From the NCBI GenBank assembly GCA_000648925.1, contig JFHF01000014.1, positions 98,609-162,608 of the forward strand: a DNA stretch of 64,000 nucleotides. The letters run 5' to 3'. A program made the translations under genes and the position numbers. Within the stretch, counting starts at the first letter, position 1. Every line of letters begins with the position of its first letter. Shown here one piece after another: positions 56,441 through 64,000 of this stretch. A model generated the notes under the pieces. It worked only from the letters and a program-made list of their open reading frames with translations. It had not been told where the DNA came from and did no database searches. This stretch comes from Caballeronia jiangsuensis (lineage in GTDB: Bacteria > Pseudomonadota > Gammaproteobacteria > Burkholderiales > Burkholderiaceae).

Positions 56441-57634
56441 ATGCACGCTGTCAGCGCGCTAGGTCACGCACTGTGGATGGCATTCACCATGCTGTGGCAG
56501 ATATTCTGGGGATTGAGTCTCGGCTTTCTGTTCTCGGCCGTGATTGAGGTCGTGGTATCGAAGTCCGAGATGTCGAAGCTTCTGCCGAACGCATCCCCCC
56601 GGTCGCTGACAGTGGCCAGTCTGCTCGGCGCGGCATCATCCTCCTGCTCCTATGCCGCCGTCGCGATGGCCCGCTCCATTGTACGCAAGGGCGGTGACTT
56701 CACTGCCGCAATGGCGTTCCAGTTTGCGGCAACCAATCTGGTGCTCGAACTCGGCGTGCTAATGTGGGTGCTGATTTCCTGGCAATTTGCCGCTGCTGAG
56801 TTCATCGGTGGCCCCGTCATGATTTTCGTCCTGGCACTATTCTTCCGGTTCTTCCTTAGGGACTCGCTGAAGAAGGAAGCTTTGGAGCAGGCGGACAAGG
56901 GTATCGCCGGCACCATGGAGAGTCATGCGGCCATGTCGTCGGGCGAACAACATGGTAGCTGGAAGCAACGTCTCTCCTCCAGAGACGGATGGATAGCTAT
57001 CAGTCACAGTTACGTGATGAACTGGTCGATGCTGTGGCGCGATATTGGGATTGGGCTGGTCATCGCAGGTGCGCTCGGCACCTGGGTGCCGGACAGCTTC
57101 TGGCAGAAATTTTTCTTCGTCAGTCATCCGACGGTCGCGATGATTTGGGGGGCGTTTGTGGGACCGCTGATTGCGGTTGCGTCGTTTACCTGTTCGGTCG
57201 GAAACGTGCCACTCGCTGCAGTGCTGTGGAACGGTGGTATCAGCTTCGGCGGCGTCGCGTCTTTCATCTTTGGCGACCTCATAATTCTCCCGATTCTTAA
57301 TATTTATCGAAAGTATTACGGCGGCAAGATGACGGTCTTCCTCGCTGCGACCTTCTATCTTGCGATGGTCTCAGCTGCACTCGTGGTCGAAGCGCTGTTC
57401 CAGTCCCTCGGGTGGGGGCCGACGAACCGGCATACAGCAGTCGTGGACGCAGCGATTACGTTCAACTACACCACCGTGCTCGACATCATCTTTGGTGCAA
57501 TCTTCATTGCCTTGACGTTTATATTTTTCAGAAGCGGCGGCCCCGAAATGATGCGGATGATGCATGACGACGGTCGCTATGAGCATCATGCCCATGGCCA
57601 TACACACCATCAACATCATGGGCGCTCGGAATGA
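56441..57634 (+). CDS. DUF318-family permease with His-rich tail
   Basis: 397 residues with at least eight hydrophobic segments in two halves. Conserved Cys motifs of this permease family: SSSCSYAAVAMARSIVRKGG in the first half and SFTCSVGNVPLAAVLWNGG in the second, plus a His-rich C-terminus (HHAHGHTHHQHHG). The family includes ArsP-type exporters; the copper context and His tail suggest metal transport. It is 21 bases downstream of the propeller gene. Confidence 0.85.
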   Translation: MHAVSALGHALWMAFTMLWQIFWGLSLGFLFSAVIEVVVSKSEMSKLLPNASPRSLTVASLLGAASSSCSYAAVAMARSIVRKGGDFTAAMAFQFAATNLVLELGVLMWVLISWQFAAAEFIGGPVMIFVLALFFRFFLRDSLKKEALEQADKGIAGTMESHAAMSSGEQHGSWKQRLSSRDGWIAISHSYVMNWSMLWRDIGIGLVIAGALGTWVPDSFWQKFFFVSHPTVAMIWGAFVGPLIAVASFTCSVGNVPLAAVLWNGGISFGGVASFIFGDLIILPILNIYRKYYGGKMTVFLAATFYLAMVSAALVVEALFQSLGWGPTNRHTAVVDAAITFNYTTVLDIIFGAIFIALTFIFFRSGGPEMMRMMHDDGRYEHHAHGHTHHQHHGRSE

Positions 57635-57680
57635 CCGTGCTCAACGGCAGATTGGAGGTGAAAAAAGTGCTTACTCGCAA

Positions 57681-57716
57681 CTTTCCTCCCTAACCGAAGG
57701 ACGGGGTTTCTCGGCG
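57681..57716 (-). mobile_element. Solitary IS200/IS605-like right-end hairpin
   Basis: TTTCCTCCCTAACCGAAGG and ACGGGGTTTCTCGGC match the form CCTCCC...CGGGGTTTC seen next to the tnpB remnant at 16.7 kb. It lies just upstream of mntH and carries no gene. Pattern-level evidence only. Confidence 0.3.
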
Positions 57717-57823
57717 CTATCGAATGAAGAAGTAAGAGGCAAGCACGCTGGCGAATGGTGTTGCAGTGCGCAGACAGACTGCTGACCTGCAGTGCGTGCG
57801 GCCGGTAACAGACTGGAGTGGCA

Positions 57824-59128
57824 ATGGACGACCGCGCTCGCCGCAAGGACAGACGTAAAACCCTGACGGAGCAAACGACGTCGGCGATACGCGAGCGGCT
57901 CGAAGGTCGAGGCGCGCAGGTGTTCCTGCCATTTTTCGGCCCGGCGATGGTCATCTCAATCGCCTACATGGACCCGGGGAATTTCGCGACGAACATTCAG
58001 GCCGGGGCGAAATACGGCTATACGCTCCTCTGGGTTGTACTGTTGGCGAATCTAATAGCCATGCTGTTTCAGGCGCTTTCAGCGAAGCTGGGGATAGTTA
58101 CCGGACGAAACCTCGCGGAGCTTTGCCGCGAACACCTCCTTAAGCCGCTCGTCCTACTTATGTGGGGCGTGAGCGAGGTGGCCGCGATGGCCACGGATTT
58201 GGCCGAGTTTCTGGGCGGAGCAATCGGGCTGTCCCTGTTGTTCCGTATGCCTTTGTTTGTAAGCATGGTGGTCACCGCCCTCGTAACCTATGCGCTTCTG
58301 TTGTTTGAGCGCGCCGGTTTTCGTCCACTCGAACTGGCAATCGGTGGACTGGTTGGCGTGATTGGCTTGTCATACCTGGCCGAGCTATTCATTGTGCCGG
58401 TCGTTTGGCCAGCCGTCTTCACGCATACGTTTTCGCCGCACCTTCCGGATTCGAGAGCTCTCACGATTGCTGTCGGCATTATTGGCGCCACGGTCATGCC
58501 ACATGCGTTGTTTCTCCATTCGGGGTTGACCCAGAGTCGCGTGCTCGCAAAGACAGAAGCTGAACGCACCACGCTACTGGCGTATTCGAATCTCGAGGTG
58601 GTCATCGCACTGAGCACTGCCGGCCTTATCAATATGGCCATGGTCATCATGGCTTCCGGCGCATTTCACGAGGGTCACCCTGACGTCGCCGAAATCGAAA
58701 CGGCATACCACACCCTAGCGCCTTTGCTCGGCATAGGAGCAGCAGGCATTTTTCTCCTGGCGTTTATTGCCTCTGGGATATCCAGTTCGGTCGTGGGCAC
58801 GATGGCCGGCCAGATGATTATGCAGGGCTTCATTGGCTTTCGTATCCCGCTATGGGTGCGAAGGGTCGTGACAATGTTGCCCAGCTTTGCAGTTGTCGGC
58901 TTTGGCGTGAATCCTACAACTGCACTTGTTATCAGTCAGGTCGTGTTGAGCTTAGCGTTGCCGTTTCCGATGCTGGCGCTGCTTTGGTTCAGTTGCCGAC
59001 AGGACATTATGGGTGTCCGCAAGAGCAGCGCATCTACGACCATATTGTCCGCGACGGCAGCGGCCATTGTCCTTGCACTCAACGCGCTCTTGCTGCTGCA
59101 AACGTTCGGAGTAGCACTTCCAGGATAA
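57824..59128 (+). CDS. mntH: Nramp-family divalent metal transporter
   Basis: 434 residues from the ATG at 57824, five bases after GGAG. Eleven hydrophobic segments with the diagnostic AYMDPGNFATNI (segment 1 metal site) and GATVMPHALFLHSG (segment 6), and SSSVVGTMAGQMIMQGF near the end. It takes up Mn(II)/Fe(II) with protons. It is unusual here because all neighbours are efflux or detoxification genes. Confidence 0.92.
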   Translation: MDDRARRKDRRKTLTEQTTSAIRERLEGRGAQVFLPFFGPAMVISIAYMDPGNFATNIQAGAKYGYTLLWVVLLANLIAMLFQALSAKLGIVTGRNLAELCREHLLKPLVLLMWGVSEVAAMATDLAEFLGGAIGLSLLFRMPLFVSMVVTALVTYALLLFERAGFRPLELAIGGLVGVIGLSYLAELFIVPVVWPAVFTHTFSPHLPDSRALTIAVGIIGATVMPHALFLHSGLTQSRVLAKTEAERTTLLAYSNLEVVIALSTAGLINMAMVIMASGAFHEGHPDVAEIETAYHTLAPLLGIGAAGIFLLAFIASGISSSVVGTMAGQMIMQGFIGFRIPLWVRRVVTMLPSFAVVGFGVNPTTALVISQVVLSLALPFPMLALLWFSCRQDIMGVRKSSASTTILSATAAAIVLALNALLLLQTFGVALPG

Positions 59129-59487
59129 CCGCGGCTTGAAAGGCACGAAGGAACGCAGGGCCTAGAATGAAAACTGGCGCCGGCAACCGACTCACTCGTC
59201 TTCCGCACCATATGCTTGGGGCGTTGCTGGATGCCTGCTGCGCGAACCGAGAACGCGTGCCGAACAAGTTGAATGAGATTCCAGCGGCGCTCGCATGGCT
59301 ACTGCTAATCTGGCGCTTCTAGCCGGAACTTCAGTTTGCTCACGCGCTATTGCGCTGTTCAACTTCGGCGGATATATGGCGAGCGTCAAGGCATATCGAT
59401 TAAAGGCAGAAGCCTTATGGCGTTCGGAGCAATGGCGGAGAATAAGAGTTGCCGTGTCTGAGACAGCGAGACAAATGGACGTTGAAT
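59129..59487. other. Intergenic region with an uncertain short frame
   Basis: A plus-strand frame at 59295-59570 (91 residues, starting MATANLALLAGTSVCSRAIA) overlaps the end of the ArsR gene on the other strand. It has no clear site and no family resemblance, so I do not call it a gene. Confidence 0.4.
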
Positions 59488-59835
59488 CTACTCTTGGCGC
59501 GTTGCGTCGTCGATATCTGCTGCCTCGGGCGACGGTTGTTCGCAAACGTGTTCGACCATATTTCCAATGACTCGTTTCACGTGGTGGTCGGCCGCCTCGT
59601 AGAAAATCTGCTTTCCACGACGTTCAGAACGCAACACTCGAGCAGCGCGAAGCAGTCGCAAGTGATGACTCACGAGCGGCTGCGACATGCCGTATTTCGC
59701 CGCGATGTCAGAGACACACATCGGCGCGCCAAGACACGCAGCGATTATCTTAAGTCGGCTTGGGTCCCCCATCAGCCGAAACATCTCTGCCAGTTCCACG
59801 ACCTGGTCATCGCTCAACTCGATTTCTGCAGACAT
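59488..59835 (-). CDS. ArsR/SmtB-family metal sensor
   Basis: 115 residues. Winged helix with LMGDPSRLKIIAACLGAPMC, VSDIAAKYGMSQPLVSHHLR and LRSERRGKQIFYE. The last helix DHHVKRVIGNMVEHV carries the Asp/His...Glu/His pattern of the alpha-5 Zn(II) site. It represses DNA when metal-free. It is divergent from the CDF gene 80 bases away, and that AT-rich gap (59836-59910) should contain its operator, although I see only an imperfect dyad around CATGTTTATATGTG. Confidence 0.88.
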   Translation of the reverse strand: MSAEIELSDDQVVELAEMFRLMGDPSRLKIIAACLGAPMCVSDIAAKYGMSQPLVSHHLRLLRAARVLRSERRGKQIFYEAADHHVKRVIGNMVEHVCEQPSPEAADIDDATRQE

Positions 59836-59915
59836 AAAGACCCTTTTTCGTTCACATCAACGCATGTTTATATGTGTATATAATAGCGCTCGTACTCTGC
59901 TCAAGGATAGCGACA

Positions 59916-60980
59916 ATGGCCTCTAAGCACGACCACTCTGGACACCAGCACGACCACCGCAAAGACAACAGCGGCCAAGATGAACACAACCATAGTGACC
60001 ATCAGCATGGTCGCCAAAACCATGAGCACGACCATGGTCATGAGGGCCACGGACACAATCATGCAGGCCACAATCATCTGCATGGCGTGAGCGACCAACG
60101 GCGTATCGGCTGGGCCTTCGTCATCATCGCGGCGTTTATGCTGGTAGAAGTGGCTGGCGGTGTCATCTCCGGCTCTCTGGCGCTTTTGGCAGACGCTGGT
60201 CACATGGTCAGTGACGCGGCAGCGCTCGGATTCAGCTGGGTTGCTATCCATTACGGAAAGCGGCCCGCTACGGCGCAGCTTTCGTTCGGCTACAAGCGGC
60301 TCGAAATCCTGGCCGCATTCGTGAATGGATGCGCGCTCTTCGTCATAGCAGGATGGATTGTGATTGAAGCTGTGCAACGCTTTGCGTCGCCCGTCCCTGT
60401 CATCGGCAAAACCATGTTAATTGTCGCCGTCGTGGGACTCTTGGCGAATATCGCCGCGTTCTTCGTCCTACACGGCGGGAACCGTGAGAATTTGAATCTG
60501 CGAGGAGCTTGGCTTCATGTTCTTGGTGACATACTCGGGTCGATTGCAGCTATCGTTGCGGCACTTGTGATTCTGTGGACCGGTTGGACGCCGATTGACC
60601 CACTGCTGTCCATCTTCGTCGCTGTCATCATCCTCAAGAGCGCTTGGGGTATCGTTAAGTCTTCCGCCCACATCCTGCTCGAGGGTACTCCCGAGGGGGT
60701 GAAACTTGTCGATATCAAAGTCGACCTCGAACAAAACGTTGCGCAAGTGCGCGACGCCCATCACATTCATGCGTGGTCTATCACGGCCGAGCAACACTTG
60801 GTAACCCTTCATGTCCATCCAGTAGCAGGCGCAAGTGCTCGTGACTTAGTGGTGGCTGTGCAGCAGCGTTTAGCCACCCAATTCAACATTCAGCATGTGA
60901 CGGTTCAGGTGGAGCACGAAGAGTGCGTTGACGCCAGTTCAACCGCGGGTGACGGACATGACGCTCCCAGAGTTGTTTGA
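59916..60980 (+). CDS. Cation diffusion facilitator, CzcD/ZitB-like
   Basis: 354 residues from the ATG at 59916, preceded by AAGGA. The N-terminal 60 residues are very His-rich (NHEHDHGHEGHGHNHAGHNH). The core has six membrane segments with ALLADAGHMVSDAAALG in segment 2 and WLHVLGDILGSIAAI in segment 5, giving the HD-HD tetrahedral metal site (Zn type). A C-terminal cytoplasmic domain follows. It exports Zn(II)/Cd(II)/Co(II) and is probably controlled by the ArsR gene next to it. Confidence 0.92.
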   Translation: MASKHDHSGHQHDHRKDNSGQDEHNHSDHQHGRQNHEHDHGHEGHGHNHAGHNHLHGVSDQRRIGWAFVIIAAFMLVEVAGGVISGSLALLADAGHMVSDAAALGFSWVAIHYGKRPATAQLSFGYKRLEILAAFVNGCALFVIAGWIVIEAVQRFASPVPVIGKTMLIVAVVGLLANIAAFFVLHGGNRENLNLRGAWLHVLGDILGSIAAIVAALVILWTGWTPIDPLLSIFVAVIILKSAWGIVKSSAHILLEGTPEGVKLVDIKVDLEQNVAQVRDAHHIHAWSITAEQHLVTLHVHPVAGASARDLVVAVQQRLATQFNIQHVTVQVEHEECVDASSTAGDGHDAPRVV

Positions 60981-61095
60981 TGTAGCGGCAAGCGGCGCCG
61001 GCCTGCTGACCTGTGAACCGTTGTGAGGAAGACCAGCTTTGGGGCAACGACGGAATCGGGTAACGCTGTCAGTCTCTTAGCGATGAAACCTACGC

Positions 61096-61527
61096 CTAGC
61101 CCAGATGGGTTCCTCGATGTTTCTCAAGCGCGGTTCCCATCGAGGTCAAGCCTTGCAAGATTCCACACTCTTTGACCGCCGCTTCTCCCGCGCAGCGGGC
61201 TCTCAGGCTACCCAATTGCTCTCGCAAGTGAACAAGTTCTGCGATGCGTTCGTCGACATGCGCGATGTGCTCGTCCAGCAACGAGTTAATAGTGCCGCAT
61301 CCGAGGCCCGGCTCGTCCGACGCGGACAGCAGCGCTCGAACTTCATCGTGCGTCATGTCGAGCGCGCGGCAGTTCCGCACAAAGCGTAGACGTTCGACAT
61401 GAGCGCGAGTGTAGCTGCGATAGTTGGCCCTGGTCCGCTCGGGCGGTGGAAGTAGGCCTTCCTTTTCATAGAACCGGACCGTATCCGTCGTGCAGTTGGC
61501 CGCCTTTGCCAGCTCGCCAATTTTCAT
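61096..61527 (-). CDS. cadR: Cd/Pb/Zn-responsive MerR-family regulator (CadR/PbrR)
   Basis: 143 residues from the ATG at 61527; the open frame upstream is not family-like. MerR helix-turn-helix (MKIGELAKAANCTTDTVRFY), then Cys residues in EPGLGCGTINSLL, SLRARCAGEAAVKECGILQG, the three-Cys set of CadR/PbrR regulators. It activates the divergent ATPase from the promoter at 61550-61580. Confidence 0.92.
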   Translation of the reverse strand: MKIGELAKAANCTTDTVRFYEKEGLLPPPERTRANYRSYTRAHVERLRFVRNCRALDMTHDEVRALLSASDEPGLGCGTINSLLDEHIAHVDERIAELVHLREQLGSLRARCAGEAAVKECGILQGLTSMGTALEKHRGTHLG

Positions 61528-61549
61528 AAATCTGCCCCTCAAATAACGC

Positions 61550-61580
61550 TTGACCTTGGAGTTCCTCCAAGGTGTTAACT
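61550..61580 (+). promoter_or_regulatory. CadR/PbrR-type promoter/operator for cadA
   Basis: TTGACC (61550-61555), 19-base spacer, TTAACT (61575-61580). The perfect dyad ACCTTGGAG-TTC-CTCCAAGGT fills the spacer (61553-61573). This is the known layout of CadR/PbrR/ZntR promoters, reading into cadA. Confidence 0.88.
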
Positions 61581-61608
61581 GGCAGCATATACCAAGCGGA
61601 TAGCAGAC

Positions 61609-64000
61609 ATGGAACATTGTTGCGGCAATAAAAATACGGATATCGCGTTGCGACCGGGCGAAGGAAAGTTCAAATCGCAAGGCGGGTGTGACGCTGGCAA
61701 TGCGTGCGAAGACAGACCTGTTGCAACTGCGACGGGCCGGGAGCCTGACGACGCGGGGCATTTGAACTATGGCCCCGCTCACGAACATCAGCACGACCAT
61801 CGCCACGACGCGAAATGCGACCATGACCATGGGCACGGCCAAGCATCGCATGGTGACCCGGCCGAAGCGCAGCCCGCCCTTGCTGCGCTCACTCAATCCT
61901 TTTCGGTCGGAGGCTTGGTCCGCACGCAAATGCGGATACTGCAGATGGACTGCCCGACCGAGGAAGCACTCATTCGCAAGAAGCTCGACGGAATGGCCGA
62001 AGTCTCCGAGATGCAATTCAATCTCATGCAACGGGTCCTTACAGTAGTTCATCGGCCCGACGGCCTTCCGGCGGTAGTCAAGGCGCTCTCGACTCTTGGG
62101 TTCACGCCTGAACTCGCCGACGAGGGAGTTGCAGGCGCCCGCGCTCCAGCCCCAATCAGAAAGCCTTGGTGGCCCCTTGCCATCGCCGTCGTCGCCGCGT
62201 TGGGAGCGGAGCTTGCCAACTGGTTGGGCTCACCGGTGTGGGCGGTGGCGGCGCTTGCCCTGTTGGCGGTTGTCTGTGCGGGAATTGAAACGTACAAAAA
62301 GGGCTGGGTTGCCATTCGAAACCTAAACCTCAACATCAACGCGCTGATGAGCATCGCGGTCACCGGCGCGTTGGCCTTGGGGCAGTGGCCCGAGGCCGCG
62401 ATGGTGATGGTGTTGTTCACGATTGCCGAGCTCATCGAAGCCAAATCGCTCGACAGAGCACGCAATGCTATTGAAGGTCTGATGAACCTCGCGCCCGAAA
62501 CCGCAACGGTCAAGCAGGCAGACGGTTCGTGGGTCGACATCGACGCGACACGCGTCGAGTTGGGCGCGATTGTCCGAGTACGTCCTGGAGAGCGTATCGC
62601 GCTTGACGGCGCTCTCACCGACGGGCGCTCCACGGTGAACCAGGCGCCCATTACCGGCGAGAGCATGCCGGTTGAAAAAGGTCCAGGCGACAACGTCTTT
62701 GCCGGCACCATCAACGAATCGGGGTCGTTCGAGTTTCAAGTCACGGCCGCGGCCAACAATTCGACGCTTGCGCGCATTATTCATGCTGTCGAGGAAGCTC
62801 AAGGCGCCAAGGCGCCGACGCAGCGGTTTGTCGACCGGTTCGCCAAGGTCTACACCCCGATTGTCTTCCTGCTGGCGCTCGGCGTTGCCATCGTTCCGCC
62901 GCTCTTTTTCGCCGGCGCGTGGTTTGACTGGGTCTACAAAGCGCTTGTGCTTCTTGTCATTGCGTGTCCTTGTGCACTTGTCATTTCGACTCCGGTTTCA
63001 ATAGTGAGCGGTCTTGCAGCCGCCGCCCGCAAGGGCATTCTGGTCAAGGGAGGCACGTTTCTCGAACAGGGCAGAAAGCTTCGGTGGCTTGCACTGGACA
63101 AGACGGGCACTATCACCCACGGTAAACCGGTGCAAGTCGCGTTCGAACTCCGCGCGACCGACCTTGAAAGCATGTTCGTGCGTTCTATCGCAGCCAGCTT
63201 GTCGAGTCGCTCAGACCATCCCGTCTCGACGGCCATCACGCGAGCAGGAGATGACGATGGCGTCGCGCGGCTCTCAGTCGAGGAGTTTGAGGCGATTACC
63301 GGACGAGGTATCGCGGGACGCGTGGATGGTCGCCATTACGCCTTCGGTAACCGCCGGCTCGTCGAGGAGCTTGGCCGTTGCTCACCGGAGCTCGAGGCTC
63401 GACTGGAAACTTACGAGCAAGACGGCAAGACTGTTGTCATGCTCGCTGATAACAAGCGCGTGCTTGGCTTATTCGTTGTTGCGGACACGGTGAAGGACAC
63501 GAGCCGCGAAGCAATCTCCGAGCTTCACGCGCTTGGCGTGCGAACCGCGATGCTCACGGGTGACAACGGACACACCGCGGCCGCGATTGCCAAGGAAGTG
63601 GGGATTGACCGCGCCGAGGGTGACCAGCTCCCAGAGGACAAACTGCGCGTCGTCGAAAGCCTGTCGAGTGAACACGCAATGGTCGGAATGGTCGGAGATG
63701 GCATCAACGACGCGCCAGCGCTAGCGCGTGCGGACATCGGATTCGCTATGGGTGCAATGGGCACGGATACTGCCATCGAAACGGCTGACGTCGCCCTCAT
63801 GGATGACGACCTGCGGAAAATTCCTGCGTTTATCCGCCTTTCGAAAGCCACGCATTCGATTCTCGTGCAGAACATTACGCTGGCGCTGGGAATCAAGGCG
63901 GTATTCCTCACGCTGACCATTGGTGGACTTGGGACGATGTGGATGGCCGTATTTGCTGACGTAGGAGCGAGCTTGCTCGTCGTTGCAAACGGTTTGCGGT
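61609..64000 (+). CDS. cadA: Cd/Zn/Pb-translocating P1B-type ATPase (runs off the window end)
   Basis: An open frame of about 797 residues from the ATG at 61609 with no stop by 64000; only a few residues should be missing. The N-terminus is Cys/His-rich (HEHQHDHRHDAKCDHDHGHG), then an HMA-like domain with MDCPTEEALIRKKL, typical of the Cd/Pb group. Core motifs: ITGESMPVEKG, ACPCALVISTPVSI (the CPC site of Zn/Cd pumps), DKTGTITHG and [16 protein letters not shown]. It exports Zn(II), Cd(II) or Pb(II). It is divergent from cadR. Confidence 0.94.
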   Translation, partial: MEHCCGNKNTDIALRPGEGKFKSQGGCDAGNACEDRPVATATGREPDDAGHLNYGPAHEHQHDHRHDAKCDHDHGHGQASHGDPAEAQPALAALTQSFSVGGLVRTQMRILQMDCPTEEALIRKKLDGMAEVSEMQFNLMQRVLTVVHRPDGLPAVVKALSTLGFTPELADEGVAGARAPAPIRKPWWPLAIAVVAALGAELANWLGSPVWAVAALALLAVVCAGIETYKKGWVAIRNLNLNINALMSIAVTGALALGQWPEAAMVMVLFTIAELIEAKSLDRARNAIEGLMNLAPETATVKQADGSWVDIDATRVELGAIVRVRPGERIALDGALTDGRSTVNQAPITGESMPVEKGPGDNVFAGTINESGSFEFQVTAAANNSTLARIIHAVEEAQGAKAPTQRFVDRFAKVYTPIVFLLALGVAIVPPLFFAGAWFDWVYKALVLLVIACPCALVISTPVSIVSGLAAAARKGILVKGGTFLEQGRKLRWLALDKTGTITHGKPVQVAFELRATDLESMFVRSIAASLSSRSDHPVSTAITRAGDDDGVARLSVEEFEAITGRGIAGRVDGRHYAFGNRRLVEELGRCSPELEARLETYEQDGKTVVMLADNKRVLGLFVVADTVKDTSREAISELHALGVRTAMLTGDNGHTAAAIAKEVGIDRAEGDQLPEDKLRVVESLSSEHAMVGMVGDGINDAPALARADIGFAMGAMGTDTAIETADVALMDDDLRKIPAFIRLSKATHSILVQNITLALGIKAVFLTLTIGGLGTMWMAVFADVGASLLVVANGLR

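Noticed and set aside
57635..57823. Mn-sensing yybP-ykoY riboswitch before mntH
   Set aside because: I could not find the conserved loops; the visible structure resembles an IS200/IS605 end instead.
59295..59570. 91-residue plus-strand frame
   Set aside because: It overlaps the ArsR gene end and lacks a ribosome site and any family resemblance.
61527..62052. Extended N-terminus of the CadR frame
   Set aside because: The extra residues are antisense to cadA and include the cadA promoter; the MerR start MKIGELAK is at 61527.

Overview
This window looks like a chromosomal segment of a high-GC beta-proteobacterium, most likely a member of the Burkholderiaceae (Burkholderia/Paraburkholderia/Caballeronia type). 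The first ~4.5 kb is very GC-rich core DNA: the 3' end of fumC, a hot-dog acyl-CoA thioesterase, a small lipoprotein, a winged-helix regulator, a FecR/DUF6600-type secreted protein, and the C-terminal end of a thymidylate synthase gene (thyA) on the minus strand. This call rests on protein resemblance recognised by eye, with no database search.

At about 4480-4490 the native thyA is cut at its conserved HIYENQ motif (dUMP-binding region). From there the DNA changes to a less GC-rich accessory island. The island begins with three overlapping tyrosine recombinase genes and a small TnpC-like coiled-coil gene (4703-10382). Immediately behind them is a complete thyA of a different ThyA subclass (10395-11228). 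This reads as a Tn554/RIT-like integrative element that breaks the host thyA and brings its own replacement. The missing 5' part of the native thyA is not in the window, so the other end of the element should lie beyond 64000.

The cargo (about 11.2 to 64 kb) is almost entirely metal homeostasis. 12.4-17.4 kb: MFS transporter, Co/Ni efflux pair dmeF-dmeR, a divergent DMT transporter with a histidine-rich tail, IS200/IS605 tnpB debris and a small Cys-rich protein. 17.8-19.8 kb: lemA and two TPM-domain genes. 20.3-29 kb: first copper cluster with a DUF2933 protein, a methyltransferase, cueR-copA(ATPase), a P-II-like protein, a PCYCGC protein, small Met-rich and membrane proteins, and DsbD. 29-36 kb: cusCBA-cusF RND efflux with a CusF domain also fused to CusB. 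36.7-40.3 kb: degraded genes, DUF4148 proteins, a frameshifted copR-like regulator, a receiver protein and a cytochrome c. 41.4-53.2 kb: second copper cluster copA(oxidase)-copB, copC-copD, cusF-like, a second multicopper oxidase, TolC, Met/His-rich proteins and the two-component pair copRS. 53.3-57.6 kb: DUF411 protein, DUF4148 protein, broken sensor kinase, and a CueR-type promoter driving copZ, a beta-propeller protein and a permease. 57.8-64 kb: mntH, an ArsR regulator with a CDF exporter, and cadR with the divergent Cd/Zn/Pb ATPase cadA, which runs off the window.

Regulatory logic is partly visible. Two near-identical CueR-type promoters (24.3 and 55.2 kb) link two copper modules. A CadR-type promoter sits between cadR and cadA, and a DmeR-type palindrome sits before dmeR. 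A direct repeat GTCATT-N5-GTCAT occurs upstream of copR, of the copA oxidase operon and of the cus operon, and is a good candidate for the CopR operator. Cytoplasmic Cu(I) would be handled by CueR, CopZ and the CopA ATPase; periplasmic copper by CopRS, the oxidases, CopC/D, CusCBAF and the Met-rich proteins.
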